A stretch of DNA of 35,280 nt, taken from Pseudomonas sp. Irchel s3h14. GTDB taxonomy: Bacteria > Pseudomonadota > Gammaproteobacteria > Pseudomonadales > Pseudomonadaceae. The stretch spans positions 1 to 35,280 of the forward strand of contig NZ_FYDJ01000036.1 in assembly GCF_900187425.1 (NCBI RefSeq). The letters run 5' to 3'. Positions 1 to 11,400 of the stretch are shown piece after piece (the first letter of the stretch is position 1; each line of letters opens with the position of its first letter). The notes below the pieces were generated by a model. That model did no database searches. It had not been told where the DNA came from and was given only the letters and a program-made list of their open reading frames with translations. The position numbers and the translations under genes were made by a program.

Positions 1-230
1 TCGTGTCGTGCGGCGCGCCGATTGGTCGGCAGGTACGCAGGAAAATGACTTTATAGATATAAGAACTAAAATTTAAATACCGTTAGCGAATAACGATATG
101 GCTTTTGAGGTGTGTTGCCTTTTGGGCCTGTTCGCGAGCAAGCCCGCTCCCACAGGGGTTATGTGATCGACACACATCCAATGTGGGAGCGGGCTTGCTC
201 GCGAAGAGGCCATCAGCCCCAAAAATAAAA
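1..230. other. Intergenic region at left edge
   Basis: No convincing gene is visible. The first 130 bases include an AT-rich patch (about 50-100) with a short inverted repeat, CGTTA at 81-85 and TAACG at 91-95. The rest is the REP pair described separately. The region lies 3' of lapC. A reading frame running rightwards from 105 is an antisense shadow of lapC. Confidence 0.6.
131..205. repeat. REP pair in inverted orientation (REPIN-like)
   Basis: Two arms beginning TTCGCGAGCAAGCCCGCTCC and its reverse complement face each other around a spacer of about 30 bases. The arms carry the usual Pseudomonas REP core GCGAGCAAGCCCGCTC. It sits about 25 bases downstream of the lapC stop codon. Such elements are often found at 3' ends and could protect or end the lapEBC transcript; that role is inference. 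Confidence 0.85.
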
Positions 231-1598
231 TTACCGCTCGTGCAGCGCTTCGGCGCGGGCGCGAATAATTGGTTTGAGCAGGTAGCTCAGCACGGTCTTC
301 TTGCCCGTAATGATATCCACCGAAGCCACCATCCCCGGGATGATCAGCAACGGCTTTTCATCCGTCCCCAAGTGACTGCGATCAGTGCGCAGTTTGATGA
401 TGTAGTAAGTGGTTTTCTTGTCTTCATCGGTAATGGTGTCGGCACCGATCTGCTCAAGCCTGGCCTTCAGCCCACCATAAATGGTGTAGTCATACGCCGT
501 GAACTTCACCGTCGCTTCCTGCCCCGGATGCAGGAAGGCGATGTCTTGCGGGCGAATTTTTGCTTCCACCAGCAAGGTGTCGTCCAGCGGCACGATTTCC
601 ACCAGGTCGCTGCCCGGCTGGATCACGCCGCCAATGGTGTTCACCAGCAACTTGTTGACGATGCCGCGCACCGGCGATGTCACCAGCGTCCGGCTGACCC
701 GGTCTTCCAGCGCCTTGCCGGTGGCCTGGGCCTTGTTCAGATCAGTGCGTGCTTCATTGAGTTGAGTCAGTGCTTCGCTGCGGAATTTGCCACGAGTCTC
801 GTCGATCTTGCGTTGCACTTCCTTGATCGCTGATTGGGCGCGAGGAATGGCCAGGGTGGTCGCGTCCAGTTGCCCGCGGGTTTCAACCTCGGCGCGCTTG
901 AGCCGCAGCACTTCAACCGGTGATACCGCGCCTTGGGCCACCAACGGCTCGGACATGTTGATTTCCTGGCGTTGCAGCGCGAGACCGTTACGGTACTGCG
1001 ACTGCTTGGAGGTGAACTCGCGCAGCTCTTGCTGACGCTGGATCAACTGCTCCTCCAAACCGCCAATTTCATCGTGCAACTGCTGACGACGGCTGATGTA
1101 CAGCGACTCCTCGCTGGCCGCCTGACCGGGAACAGCCTTGAGCACGTCAGCCGGGAAGTTCAGCGGACGGTCGTCGACTTCCGCGCTCAAGCGTTCGACT
1201 CGCAGCAGCATCGACAGCCGATCGGCCTCGGTTTCGCCGACGTTGGAGGCGAATCGCGTGTCGTCCAGGCGAATCAGCGGCGCGCCGGCCTCAACGATCT
1301 GCCCTTCGGTCACATACAACTCGGAGACGATGCCGCCCTCAAGGTTCTGGATTTTCTGGATCTTGGACGACGGAATGGCCTTGCCGTCGCCCTTGGTGAC
1401 TTCGTCGATCACGGCGAAGTTGGCCCAGAGCATCAGGAACACGAAGAAGCCGATGATCGCCCAGATGGTCAGCCGCACCACGCGAGGGGCGTCTTCGATC
1501 AGCGCTTTGTTGACCTCGGGAAGTGGCTGGCCATGCAGCGAATCGGAGCCTTTGAAGTAACGGCCGATCGAATTCTTGAAACCCGACTTAAGCAACAC
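231..1598 (-). CDS. lapC: LapC, type I secretion membrane-fusion protein (HlyD family)
   Basis: This is the periplasmic adaptor linking the inner-membrane ABC exporter LapB to the outer-membrane channel LapE for LapA export. The 455-residue protein has a short cytoplasmic N-terminus and one membrane segment at about residues 39-60 (TIWAIIGFFVFLMLWANFAV). A lipoyl/barrel-sandwich half follows (EGGIVSELYVTEGQIVEAGAPL), then a long coiled-coil hairpin (about 160-300), and then the second lipoyl half and beta-barrel (VRGIVNKLLVNTIGGVIQPG). The length is typical of HlyD/LapC. The start is GTG and overlaps the 3' end of lapB by 11 bases, which implies translational coupling. It is the last gene of the lapE-lapB-lapC operon. 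The symbol rests on position next to LapA and on family features. Confidence 0.93.
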   Translation of the reverse strand: MLLKSGFKNSIGRYFKGSDSLHGQPLPEVNKALIEDAPRVVRLTIWAIIGFFVFLMLWANFAVIDEVTKGDGKAIPSSKIQKIQNLEGGIVSELYVTEGQIVEAGAPLIRLDDTRFASNVGETEADRLSMLLRVERLSAEVDDRPLNFPADVLKAVPGQAASEESLYISRRQQLHDEIGGLEEQLIQRQQELREFTSKQSQYRNGLALQRQEINMSEPLVAQGAVSPVEVLRLKRAEVETRGQLDATTLAIPRAQSAIKEVQRKIDETRGKFRSEALTQLNEARTDLNKAQATGKALEDRVSRTLVTSPVRGIVNKLLVNTIGGVIQPGSDLVEIVPLDDTLLVEAKIRPQDIAFLHPGQEATVKFTAYDYTIYGGLKARLEQIGADTITDEDKKTTYYIIKLRTDRSHLGTDEKPLLIIPGMVASVDIITGKKTVLSYLLKPIIRARAEALHER

Positions 1599-3753
1599 TG
1601 ATCTGCCCCTTCTTCAACGCTTCCATCACGGCGGCTTTCGGGCCGTCGGCAAGAATCTGCCCGCGGTCGATGACGATCAGACGATCCACCAGCGACAGCA
1701 GCGAAGCCCGGTGCGTTACCAGCACCACGGTTTTGTTTTCAACCACCGCCGCGAGGCGTTGCTTGAGGCGTTCTTCACCGGTGTTGTCCATGGCGCTGGT
1801 CGGTTCGTCGAGCAGCAGGATCGGCGGGTTGAGCAGCAATGCACGGGCCAGGGCAACGTTCTGGCGCTGACCGCCAGACAGGTTCTGCCCGCGCTCGCCG
1901 ACTTGCAGCTCATAACCTTGGGGATGAAGACGGGCGAATTCGTGGACGCCAGCCAGTTCGGCAGCTTGCAGCACCATTTCGTCTTCGACATAGCGTGCGC
2001 CCGACACCAGGTTGTCGCGCAGGGTCCCGGCCAGCAGTTGGATATCCTGGGCCACGTAGCCGATGTTGTGGCGCAATTCGCTGACGTCGATCTGACGGAT
2101 ATCGACGCCATCCACCAACAGCGCGCCGTCGTCCGGCTGGTAGAGGCCTACGAGCAGTTTGGCCAGGGAACTTTTCCCCGAGCCGCTGCGCCCGATGATG
2201 CCGATCTTCTCGCCAGGCTTGATGATCAGGTTGATGTTCTTCAGCGCAGCATTTTGTTGGTTCGGGTAGGTGAAGTTCATCTGCCGGCATTCGATGGCGC
2301 CTTGCAGCACATTGCGGCTCAGCGGACGCTCTTCGAAATTGCGCTCTTGCGGCAGTTCCATCATCTGGTCGACCGAGGTCATGGTCACCCGCGCTTGCTG
2401 GTAGCGGGTCAGCAGGCCAGACAGCGAGGCCAGCGGGCTGAGCGCACGGCCGCTGAGCATGTAGCAGGCGATCAAACCGCCCATGCTCAGGTGACCGTCG
2501 ATGATCTGGTACACGCCGAAGACGATCATGATCACCCCGGCCAGTTGCTGGATCAGCAAGGTGATGTTCATCGCCAGACCGGAGAGCATTTTCACCCGCA
2601 ACTCGAGGCGGCTGAGGGTGCCGATGGTCTGCTCCCACTGATACTGGCGTTCGCTTTCGGCGTTGTTGACCTTCACCGCATCGAGGCCGGCGAGGGTTTC
2701 GATCAGGCTCGACTGACGCTCGGCGCCCAGCGCCATGGTCCGCTCCATGGTCGCCACCAGCGGCTTCTGCAAGGCATAGCCGATCAGCAGGGCAATCGGG
2801 AACGCCAGCACCGGAATCCACACCAGATGCCCGCCGAGAATCGCGATGACCATGAAGATCAGCAGCGTAAACGGCAGGTCGATCAGGCTGGTGAGCGTCA
2901 GCGAAGCAAGGAAGTCCCGCAGGCTCTGAAACTCATGGATGTTCTGGGCAAAGCTGCCGACCCGCGCCGGGCGGTACTTCATGGCCATGCCAACGATGCG
3001 CTCGAACAACGTGGCCGAGATGATCAGGTCGGTTTTCTTCCCCGCCAGGTCCAGGCAGAGGCTGCGCAGGCTCTTGAGGATCAGGTCGAACAGGTAAGCC
3101 CCGGTGATGCCGATGGCCAGCACCCACAGGGTCGATTCAGCCTGGTTCGGCACGACGCGGTCGTAGACGTTCATCACGAACAACGGCGCGGCCATGGCAA
3201 TGATGTTGATCAGGAAACTGGCGGCGATGGCGTCGGCGTACAGCCAGCGCGACCGCTTGAGGGTGTCGCGGAACCACGAGCGCGCGCGCGGGATCAGCGT
3301 GCCGTGATTGACGTCGAATTTGTGCTGGGGTTGAGCGAAGAACACTTTGCCGATGTAGTCATCGGCCAGCAGTTCGCGGCTGACGACACTTTCGCCGCCA
3401 TCGCTTTCGCTGAGCAGCAGGCGCGCCTGGTCTTCACCTTGCCAACCGAGCAGGACGGCACTGCGACCATCCTTGAGCAGCAACAGCGCCGGCATGGCAA
3501 TCGCCGGGATCTGTTCCAGTTTGCGTACCAGCACCCGCCCTTGCAGGCCGGCGCGTGCGGCCGCGCGGGGCAGCAGCTCAACGCTCAGGCGCTGCTTGGG
3601 CAACGGCAGGCCGGTGGTCAACATCGCGGCGCTGGCCGGTTTCTGATGCAGGGTGCAAAGAGCCAGCAAGCCATCCAGTAACGGATCGTCGTGCAGCGCG
3701 CGTGGATCATGAATGAGTTGAACTCGACTGACTTCTGATTCCACGCTTGGCAC
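1588..3753 (-). CDS. lapB: LapB, type I secretion ABC transporter with C39-like N-terminal domain
   Basis: Inner-membrane ATPase/permease that drives export of LapA. The order is a C39-peptidase-like domain (about residues 15-145), an ABC transmembrane domain (about 160-440) and a nucleotide-binding domain (about 480-715). Walker A is GRSGSGKSS, the signature is LSGGQRQ, Walker B is ILLLDEPTSAMD, and the H-loop histidine is in VLVTHR. The C39-like domain lacks a recognisable catalytic Cys context, as expected for RTX exporters that do not process a leader peptide. The annotated start is GTG at 3753. A second GTG three codons in (3744, giving MESEVSRVQL) is equally possible and perhaps better spaced from an upstream AAGAG. 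It lies 33 bases after lapE and overlaps lapC by 11. Confidence 0.95.
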   Translation of the reverse strand: MPSVESEVSRVQLIHDPRALHDDPLLDGLLALCTLHQKPASAAMLTTGLPLPKQRLSVELLPRAAARAGLQGRVLVRKLEQIPAIAMPALLLLKDGRSAVLLGWQGEDQARLLLSESDGGESVVSRELLADDYIGKVFFAQPQHKFDVNHGTLIPRARSWFRDTLKRSRWLYADAIAASFLINIIAMAAPLFVMNVYDRVVPNQAESTLWVLAIGITGAYLFDLILKSLRSLCLDLAGKKTDLIISATLFERIVGMAMKYRPARVGSFAQNIHEFQSLRDFLASLTLTSLIDLPFTLLIFMVIAILGGHLVWIPVLAFPIALLIGYALQKPLVATMERTMALGAERQSSLIETLAGLDAVKVNNAESERQYQWEQTIGTLSRLELRVKMLSGLAMNITLLIQQLAGVIMIVFGVYQIIDGHLSMGGLIACYMLSGRALSPLASLSGLLTRYQQARVTMTSVDQMMELPQERNFEERPLSRNVLQGAIECRQMNFTYPNQQNAALKNINLIIKPGEKIGIIGRSGSGKSSLAKLLVGLYQPDDGALLVDGVDIRQIDVSELRHNIGYVAQDIQLLAGTLRDNLVSGARYVEDEMVLQAAELAGVHEFARLHPQGYELQVGERGQNLSGGQRQNVALARALLLNPPILLLDEPTSAMDNTGEERLKQRLAAVVENKTVVLVTHRASLLSLVDRLIVIDRGQILADGPKAAVMEALKKGQISVA

Positions 3754-3786
3754 TCTTGGCTAACAATTGAACAATGAAGGTTCTGC

Positions 3787-5139
3787 TCAATTCATACCGG
3801 GCAATTGAACCTTAGGCTTCACGTCGTTCTGCACGACGGATGCCAACGGTGCGACCACTCCCTGGCTCTTGAGCAACTCGCCCATGGTCGCCTTGATTCG
3901 GTACTGAGTAAATAACTGAATGTTCTTGATCTCCGCCAGGCGACGAGAAGCCGAGAACAGCTCGTTTTCGCTGTCGAGCAGGTCGAGCAAGGTACGCTCG
4001 CCGAGACTGAACTGCTTCTGATAGGCAATGCGCACTCGGGTGCTGTGATCGACATATTGCTGGGCGATCGGCACTTGGGCGTTGGCGTTGTTCAAGGCAT
4101 TCCAGGCCAGGCCCAGTTCCTCGTTCAACACGCGCAAGGCGTTGTTGCGAATATCCAGTGCCTGGTTGGACTGGTAGGACTTGGATTCCAGATCAGCCTT
4201 GTTGCTGCCGCCGGCATACAGATTGAAGCGCATGCGCAACATGGCCTGCCATTCATTGCTGTGACCGTTCTGGCCATCGAGATCGTTGTCGGCGGTGCGA
4301 CCCAATTCGGCATCGAAGCGCGGATAGAAGGTCGACTTGGCGGCTTCGTACTGTTTCTCGGCAGCGGCGATGTCGGATTCGGCGGAACGCAGGATCGGAC
4401 TGTTTTCCAGCATCTGCGTCCGGGCTTCATTCAGGTTGGCCGGCAACAGCGCCATGAAATCGGAAGGACGCTCCAACTGATCAGGCATCTGGCCGACGGC
4501 GCTGAGGAAGTTGGTCTCGGCGTCAGCCAGGTTGGTCTGTTCGGTGATCAGGTTGTTGCGGGCCTGGGCCATACGCGCTTCGGCCTGATCGAGGTCGGCG
4601 CCGCTGCCCACGCCGCGCTGGGTGCGCAGTTTGATCTGGTCGAAAATCCGTTCGTGGCTCTTCAGGTTCTCGGTTGCCAGGCGTACGAATTCGCGGCGGG
4701 TCAACACGTCGAGATACACCTGAGCGACGGTGAGCGCGGTACGCTCGGAGGTGCCCAGCAAGGAGTAAGCGCGGGAATTAACGGTGGCTTGTTGACGCCC
4801 CACTTCACTCGACGTCGCAAAACCGTCAAATACCATTTGCGACAACCGCACGCTCGACTCGCTGCGATTCAGGGTTTCCCAGTGATTGTTGTTGCCGGCG
4901 GCACGCGTGGTGACGTTGTCAGTGCCTTCGCGGCCATAACCACCCAGCAGATCAACCCGTGGGAGGTATCCACCTTTGGCTGCCTTTAACTGATAATCCG
5001 CGGCCAATCGACTATTAACGCCTGCCTGGATTTCCGGATGGACATCCAGTGCCTGTTGCATGGCCTCCGGAAGGGACTGCGCCTGAACAAAACTGGCGGC
5101 AAGGGCGAAGGGTAAAGCCGTGAGCAGGTGCAAACGCAT
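3787..5139 (-). CDS. lapE: LapE, TolC-family outer-membrane channel of the LapA exporter
   Basis: Outer-membrane efflux channel that completes the LapEBC type I secretion system. The 450-residue product starts with a clear Sec signal peptide (MRLHLLTALPFALAASFVQA, cleavage near AQS). Two repeated outer-membrane efflux domains rich in Ala, Gln, Asn and Leu follow, with typical TolC phrases such as AYQKQFSLGERTLLDLLDSE and RFNLYAGG. An in-frame start 23 codons upstream would put a charged stretch before the signal peptide, so ATG at 5139 is preferred. It is the first gene of the lapE-lapB-lapC operon and diverges from lapA across about 357 bases. An AggA/LapE-type channel is expected next to LapA; a generic TolC paralogue is the alternative. 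Confidence 0.92.
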   Translation of the reverse strand: MRLHLLTALPFALAASFVQAQSLPEAMQQALDVHPEIQAGVNSRLAADYQLKAAKGGYLPRVDLLGGYGREGTDNVTTRAAGNNNHWETLNRSESSVRLSQMVFDGFATSSEVGRQQATVNSRAYSLLGTSERTALTVAQVYLDVLTRREFVRLATENLKSHERIFDQIKLRTQRGVGSGADLDQAEARMAQARNNLITEQTNLADAETNFLSAVGQMPDQLERPSDFMALLPANLNEARTQMLENSPILRSAESDIAAAEKQYEAAKSTFYPRFDAELGRTADNDLDGQNGHSNEWQAMLRMRFNLYAGGSNKADLESKSYQSNQALDIRNNALRVLNEELGLAWNALNNANAQVPIAQQYVDHSTRVRIAYQKQFSLGERTLLDLLDSENELFSASRRLAEIKNIQLFTQYRIKATMGELLKSQGVVAPLASVVQNDVKPKVQLPGMN

Positions 5140-5328
5140 TGTTGGAATTTCCCGGAATTGCTTGTCTTGAATCACTGCAGAACGTGCCGCTGCATCGGAT
5201 GATGACAACCGGAATGACCGTGTGTCGGAAAGTTGGATTTTTGAACTGCGTCACACTCGCGGGGCAGGTCGGCACCGAAATATCAATGTGACATTACGGA
5301 GGCGAGTGTTTAGGATGACAGGCAGAAG

Positions 5329-5342
5329 GTCAATAGTTTGGC
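5329..5342 (+). promoter_or_regulatory. Candidate FleQ box 1
   Basis: GTCAATAGTTTGGC agrees at 11 of 14 positions with the FleQ consensus GTCaNTAAAtTGAC, as I recall it. FleQ is a c-di-GMP-responsive enhancer-binding protein known to control lapA in fluorescent pseudomonads. Matched by eye only. Confidence 0.45.
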
Positions 5343-5367
5343 ATAAAGTTTATAGCGAAAAATTATA

Positions 5368-5381
5368 GTCAGTTTGTTGAC
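5368..5381 (+). promoter_or_regulatory. Candidate FleQ box 2
   Basis: GTCAGTTTGTTGAC has both outer half-sites (GTCA and TGAC) at the 14-base spacing of the FleQ consensus, but its AT core differs. It starts 39 bases after the first candidate, close to four helical turns, so both could lie on one face of the DNA. Confidence 0.45.
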
Positions 5382-5496
5382 GAATAACCGCGTCAAAGTT
5401 GTGCCTCTAATTCCTTGAAAGTACGTCCAGACTGTTTGGCAAACACGCCGCCAGGTCCATGGAAGTTAATTGAATGCGACACCCGGAGAGTCTTCA

Positions 5497-8400
5497 ATGA
5501 GCAGTGTTGTGGCCATCGTCAAAAGCATTGTCGGTCAGGTTTTCGCTGTGTCCCCAGAGGGCGTGCGTCGCGTACTCGTTGAAGGCGATCGGTTGTTTGT
5601 CGGCGATCAGGTAGACACCGGCGCGGCGGGCGCCGTTACGCTTGAACTGGCTGATGGCCGGACCCTGGACCTGGGCCGCGACACTCAGTGGAGCGGCAGC
5701 GACCCGGACTCCAGCACCGACCTTGCACAAGCCACTGCACAAGCCGCGCCATCGGTTGAAGAGCTGCAGCAAGCCATCGTTGCCGGTGCCGACCCGACCA
5801 CCGATCTTGAAGCCACTGCGGCCGGCCCTACCGCTATGAGCGGAGGCGGCTCTACCGGTGGCGGTCACAGCTTCGTGGCTCTGGAGGCAACCGCTGGCCG
5901 GGTGGACCCGACCATTGGTTTCCCGACTGCGGGCATCGGCACTGCCGCGTTGGCTGCACAGAACACCATCGGCGGCCAGACGGCCGATACCAGCGCCAAC
6001 GTGCAGCGCGAATCGACCCTGACCTTGAGCGCCACGCCGACCATCACCGAGGCCGGTGGCGTGCTGGTTTACACCGCCACGTTGACCCAGGCTCCGCTGA
6101 CCGACCTGACCATCACCCTGTCCAATGGCTCGGTGATTGTGATTGCAGCCGGCCAGACCACCGGCACTGTCAGCGTTCCGCTTGCGCCAAACGATTCTGT
6201 TTATAACGACCCGACCCAGATCAACGTGACCGTCACCGGCACCACGGGCGGCAGCGGCATCATCGTCACCCCGCCGACAACCCCGGCCGTGACCCAGGTC
6301 ACTGACACCGTCGATACCACCACGGTCACCTTGACCGCCGGCGCCAACGTTACCGAAGGCGGCCAGATCACCTACACCGCGACATTGACCAACCCGGCGC
6401 AGACGCCGGTCACCATCACTCTGTCCAACGGCTCGATCATCACCATCGACGCTGGCAAGACCACCGGTTCCGTGAACGTCGACACCCCGGTCAATGACGT
6501 TTATCAGAACGGCAGCACCGTCAGCACCACGATCACTGGCGCCACCGGCGGCAACTTTGAAAACCTGGTGCCAAACCCGGCTCCGGCCGTGACCACCATT
6601 ACCGACTCGCCGGACAGCACCACCGTCACACTGACGGCGGGATCTACAGTCACCGAAGGTGGCCAGATCACCTACACCGCCACCCTGACCAACCCGGCGC
6701 AGACGCCGGTCACTGTCACCCTGTCCAACGGCTCGACCATCACCATCGAAGCCGGCAAAACCACCGGTTCCGTGAACGTCGACACCCCGGCCAATGACGT
6801 TTATCAGAACGGCAGCACCGTTAGCACCACGATCACTGGCGCCACCGGCGGCAACTTCGAGAACCTGGTGCCGAGCACCACGCCAGCGGTCACCACCATT
6901 ACCGACTCGGTCGACAACACCGGTCTGAGCCTCACCGCCACTGGCACCGTCGTCGAAGGCGGACAGATCACCTACACCGCCACCCTGACCAACCCGGCCG
7001 GCACGCCGATGACCGTGACTTTGAGCAATGGCTCGGTCATCACCATCGAAGCGGGCAAGTCCACCGGTACTGTGACCGTCGATACCGCGGCCAATGACGT
7101 CTACAACAACGGCAGCACCGTCAGCACCACCATCACCGGGACCACCGGCGGCAATTTCGAGCAGCTGACTCCAAGCACCGTGCCGGCGCTGACCACCGTT
7201 ACCGATTCGAAAGACAACACCGGCCTGAGCCTCACCGCCACCGGTACCGTCGTCGAAGGCGGCCAGATCACTTACACCGCCACTTTGACCAACCCGGCCG
7301 GCACGCCGATGACCGTGACTTTGAGCAATGGCTCGGTCATCACCATCGAAGCGGGCAAGACCACCGGCAGCGTGACCGTCGATACCGCAGCCAATGACGT
7401 CTACAACAATGGCAGCACCGTCAGCACCACCATCACCGGGACCACCGGCGGCAATTTCGAGCAGCTGACCCCGAGCACCGAGCCAGCGCTGACCACCATT
7501 ACCGACTCAAAAGACAACACCGGCCTGAGCCTGTCGGCGTCCACCGAAGTGGCCGAGGGCGGTCAGATCACCTACACCGCGACCCTGACCAACCCGGCGG
7601 GCACGCCGGTGACCGTCACCCTGAGCAACGGCGCGGTGATCACCATCGCCGTCAATGCCACCAGCGGTTCCGTCACCATCGATGCGCCGAAAGACGATGC
7701 CTACATTGACGCCGGCAAGGTCAGCGCCACGATCAGCACCGCCACCGGCGGTAACTTCGAGAACCTGGTGACCAGCCCCGCAGCCGCGGTCACGGAAGTG
7801 ACTGACACGATCAACACTTCGACAGTCAGCCTGACCGCCAACGGCCCTGTGGCCGAAGGCGGGACCGTGGTTTACACCGCGTCGGTGTCTGCTGAAGTCA
7901 CCGGCTCCCCGGTCGTCGTGACCTTGTCCAACGGTCAGACCATCACCATTCCGGTCGGCTCGAGCAGTGCCAGCGTGAACTTCACCGCGCCAAACGATGC
8001 CCTCGTCGGCGGCGGTTCGCTGAGCGTCAAAATCAACGACGCCAAGGGCGGTAATTACGAGAAGCTGGAAGTCGACAGCAAGCCTGCGGACACCTCGATT
8101 ACCGATACGGCTGACACCACCACACTGAGCCTGACGGCTACCGATTCGGTTGCTGAAGGCGGCTCCATCGTTTACACCGCAACACTGACCAACGCTGCCG
8201 GCACGCCAGTGACCGTCACCCTGAGCAACGGCGCAGTGATCACCATCGCCGCCAATGCCACCAGCGGCTCCGTCACCGTCGCCGCCCCGAAAGACGATGC
8301 TTACATCGACGCCGGTAAAGTCAGCGCCACGATCACCACCGCCATCGGCGGCAACTTTGAAAACCTGGTCAAAAGCCCGGCTGCGGCCGTCACCACCGTC

Positions 8401-11400
8401 ACCGATACCCTCGACACCTCGACCGTCACCCTGACCGCCAGCAACAGCAGCGTGGCCGAGGGCGGCACCGTGGTTTACACCGCGTCTGTCGGCGCGCCGG
8501 TCACCGGTTCGCCGGTGGTGGTGACCTTGTCCAACGGTCAGACCATCACCATTGGCATTGGCAAAAGCAGCGGCACGGTCAATGCCGTGGTCTCCAACGA
8601 TGTGCTCAGCGGCCACGCGCCGTTGACCAACTCGATCACCAAAGTCAGCGGCGGCAACTACGAAAACCTGATCGCCGATAAAACCCCGGTCAGCACCAGC
8701 GTGACCGACACCGTCGACACCACCACCCTGTCACTGAGCGCCACTGGCAACGTCAAAGAAGGCGGCCAGATCACCTACACCGCCACCTTGACCCATGCGG
8801 CCGGCAGCCCAGTGACCGTGACGTTGAGCAACGGCGCGACCATCACCATCGATGCCGGTAAAACCACCGGCACAGTGAAAGTCGATGCACCGAAAGACGA
8901 CGTCTACAAGGACGCCGGAAAACTGGAAGTCACCATCAAGGACGCCGCCGGCGGCAACTTTGAAAGCCTGGTCACCAGCCCGACCCCGGCCGTGACCAAC
9001 GTCGCCGACACAGTCAACACGACGCACCTGACGCTCAGCGCTGAAAAGTCGGTACTCGAAGGCTCGCACATCACCTACACCGCGACCCTCACCCACGCCG
9101 CACAAACGCCAGTGACCGTCAAGCTGAGCAACGGCGAAACCATCACCATCGAAGCCGGCAAAACCACCGGCTCGGTCACCATCGCGGCGCCAAGCGACGA
9201 CGTCCACAAGGATGCCGGCAAGCTCACCGTGACGATGACGGATGCCAGCGGTGGCAACTTTGAAAAACTCGACATCAGCAAAGCGTCAGTGACCACCACC
9301 GTCAAAGACACGGTCGACACCACGTCCCTGTCGCTGTCGGCCAGCAATACCGTCAGCGAAGGTGGCCAGATCACCTACACCGCGACCCTGAGCAACCCGA
9401 CAGACACGGCCATGACCGTGAAGTTGAGCAACGGTGCCGTGATCAACATCGCCGCCGGTGCCACCACCGGTTCGGTCAACTTCGCTGCACCGGCCAACAC
9501 CCCGTACATCGACGGCGGCAAAGTCCAGGCTAAGATTGCCAGCCAGAGCGGCGGCAACTTCGAAAAAGTCGTCACCGACCATTCGCCGGCAGTTACCACC
9601 GTCACCGATTCGGCAGACACCACCGGCCTGAGCCTGAGCGCCACCGGTTCGGTCGCCGAGGGCGGTTCGATCGTCTACACCGCGACCCTGACCAATGCCG
9701 CTGGCTCCGCCATGACCGTGACGTTGAACAACGGCGCGGTGATCCACATTGCCAAGGGCGCCACCACCGGTTCGGTGAACTTCGCCGCGCCGAAGGATGA
9801 CGTTTACAAAGACGCCGGCAAAGTCGAAGCCAGCATCACCAAGACTGCCGGCGGCAACTTCGAGAACCTGGTGGCCGACAAGACGCCAGCGGTTACCGAC
9901 GTGACCGACACCCTCAATACGTCGACAGTCAGTCTGACGGCCAACAGCACTGTGGCTGAAGGCGGCACCGTGGTGTACACCGCTTCGGTCAATGCGCCAG
10001 TGACCGGTTCGCCGGTTGTCGTGACCTTGTCCAACGGCCAGAGCATTACCATTCCGGTCGGCGCCAGCAGCGCCAGCGTGAAATACACCGCACCGAATGA
10101 TGCACTGGCTGGCGGCGGTTCGCTGAGCGTGAAAATCAACGACGCCAAGGGCGGCAATTACGAGAAGCTGGAAGTTAACGGCAAGTCGGCGGACACCTCG
10201 ATTACCGATACGGTGGACACCACGATGGTTAGCCTGACGGCTACCGATTCGGTCGCTGAAGGCGGCTCCATCGTTTACACCGCGAACCTGACCCATGCGG
10301 CCGGCACACCCGTGACCGTCACCTTGAGCAACGGCGCAGTCATCACCATCGCCGCCAACGCTACCAGCGGTTCCGTCACCGTCAAGGCACCTGCCGATGA
10401 CGTCTACAAAGACGCCGGCAAAGTCGAAGCGACCATCAAAGGCGCCAGCGGCGGTAACTTCGAAAACCTGGTCACCAGCCCGGCGGCTGCGGTCACGGAA
10501 GTCACTGACACGATCAATACGTCGACCGTCAGTCTGACGGCCAACGGCACTGTAGCCGAAGGCGGCACTGTGGTTTACACCGCGTCCGTGTCTGCTGAAG
10601 TTACTGGCTCGCCTGTGGTCGTAAACTTGTCCAACGGCCAGATCATCACCATTCCGGTCGGTTCGAGCAGTGCCAGCGTGAATTTCACCGCACCGAACGA
10701 TGCACTGGCCGGTGGCGGTTCGCTGAGCGTCAAAATCAACGACGCCAAGGGCGGCAATTACGAGAAGCTGGAAGTTAACGGCAAGTCGGCGGACACCTCG
10801 ATTACCGATACGGTGGACACCACGATGGTTAGCCTGACGGCTACCGATTCGGTCGCTGAAGGCGGCTCCATCGTTTACACCGCGAACCTGACCCATGCGG
10901 CCGGCACACCCGTGACCGTCACCTTGAGCAACGGCGCAGTCATCACCATCGCCGCCAACGCTACCAGCGGTTCCGTGACCGTCAAGGCACCTGCCGATGA
11001 CGTCTACAAAGACGCCGGCAAAGTCGAAGCGACCATCAAAGGCGCCACCGGCGGCAACTTCGAAAACCTGGTCACCAGCCCGACGGCTGCGGTCACGGAA
11101 GTCACTGACACGATCAATACGTCGACGGTCAGCCTGAAGGCAACACCCACCGCAGCCGAAGGCGGCAACGTGGTTTACACCGCTTCCGTGACCTCGAAGG
11201 TCACCGGCAAGGACGTGGTCGTCACCCTGGCCAACGGTGAAAAAATCACCATCCCGGTCGGTGAAAGCACGGCCTCGATCACCGTCAAAGCCCCGAATGA
11301 TGCATTGGTCGGCCACGAGCCGCTGACCAACGCCATCAAGGATGTGACCGGCGGCAATTACGAGAATCTGGTCGCCGACAAGACCCCGACCTCGACCGCT

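Larger units (their letters stand above)
5140..5496. promoter_or_regulatory. Divergent lapE / lapA promoter region
   Basis: This 357-base gap separates two divergent start codons and must hold the promoters of both the adhesin and its exporter. Its middle (about 5310-5410) is AT-rich compared with the flanking genes. It contains two FleQ-box-like 14-mers and an inverted repeat, TTGACG at 5377-5382 and CGTCAA at 5391-5396. No confident sigma-70 promoter with correct spacing could be picked by eye. The lapA ribosome binding site is GGAGAG at 5485-5490, six bases before ATG 5497. Confidence 0.7.

Noticed and set aside
1576..3681. 701-codon frame opposite lapB
   Set aside because: His/Gln/Asp/Arg-rich translation without family character, lying exactly over the well-supported lapB gene. 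It is a shadow frame.
5338..5369. Sigma-70 promoter TTGGCA / TATAGT for lapA
   Set aside because: The spacer is 20 bases, outside the usual 16-18, so the match is not convincing.
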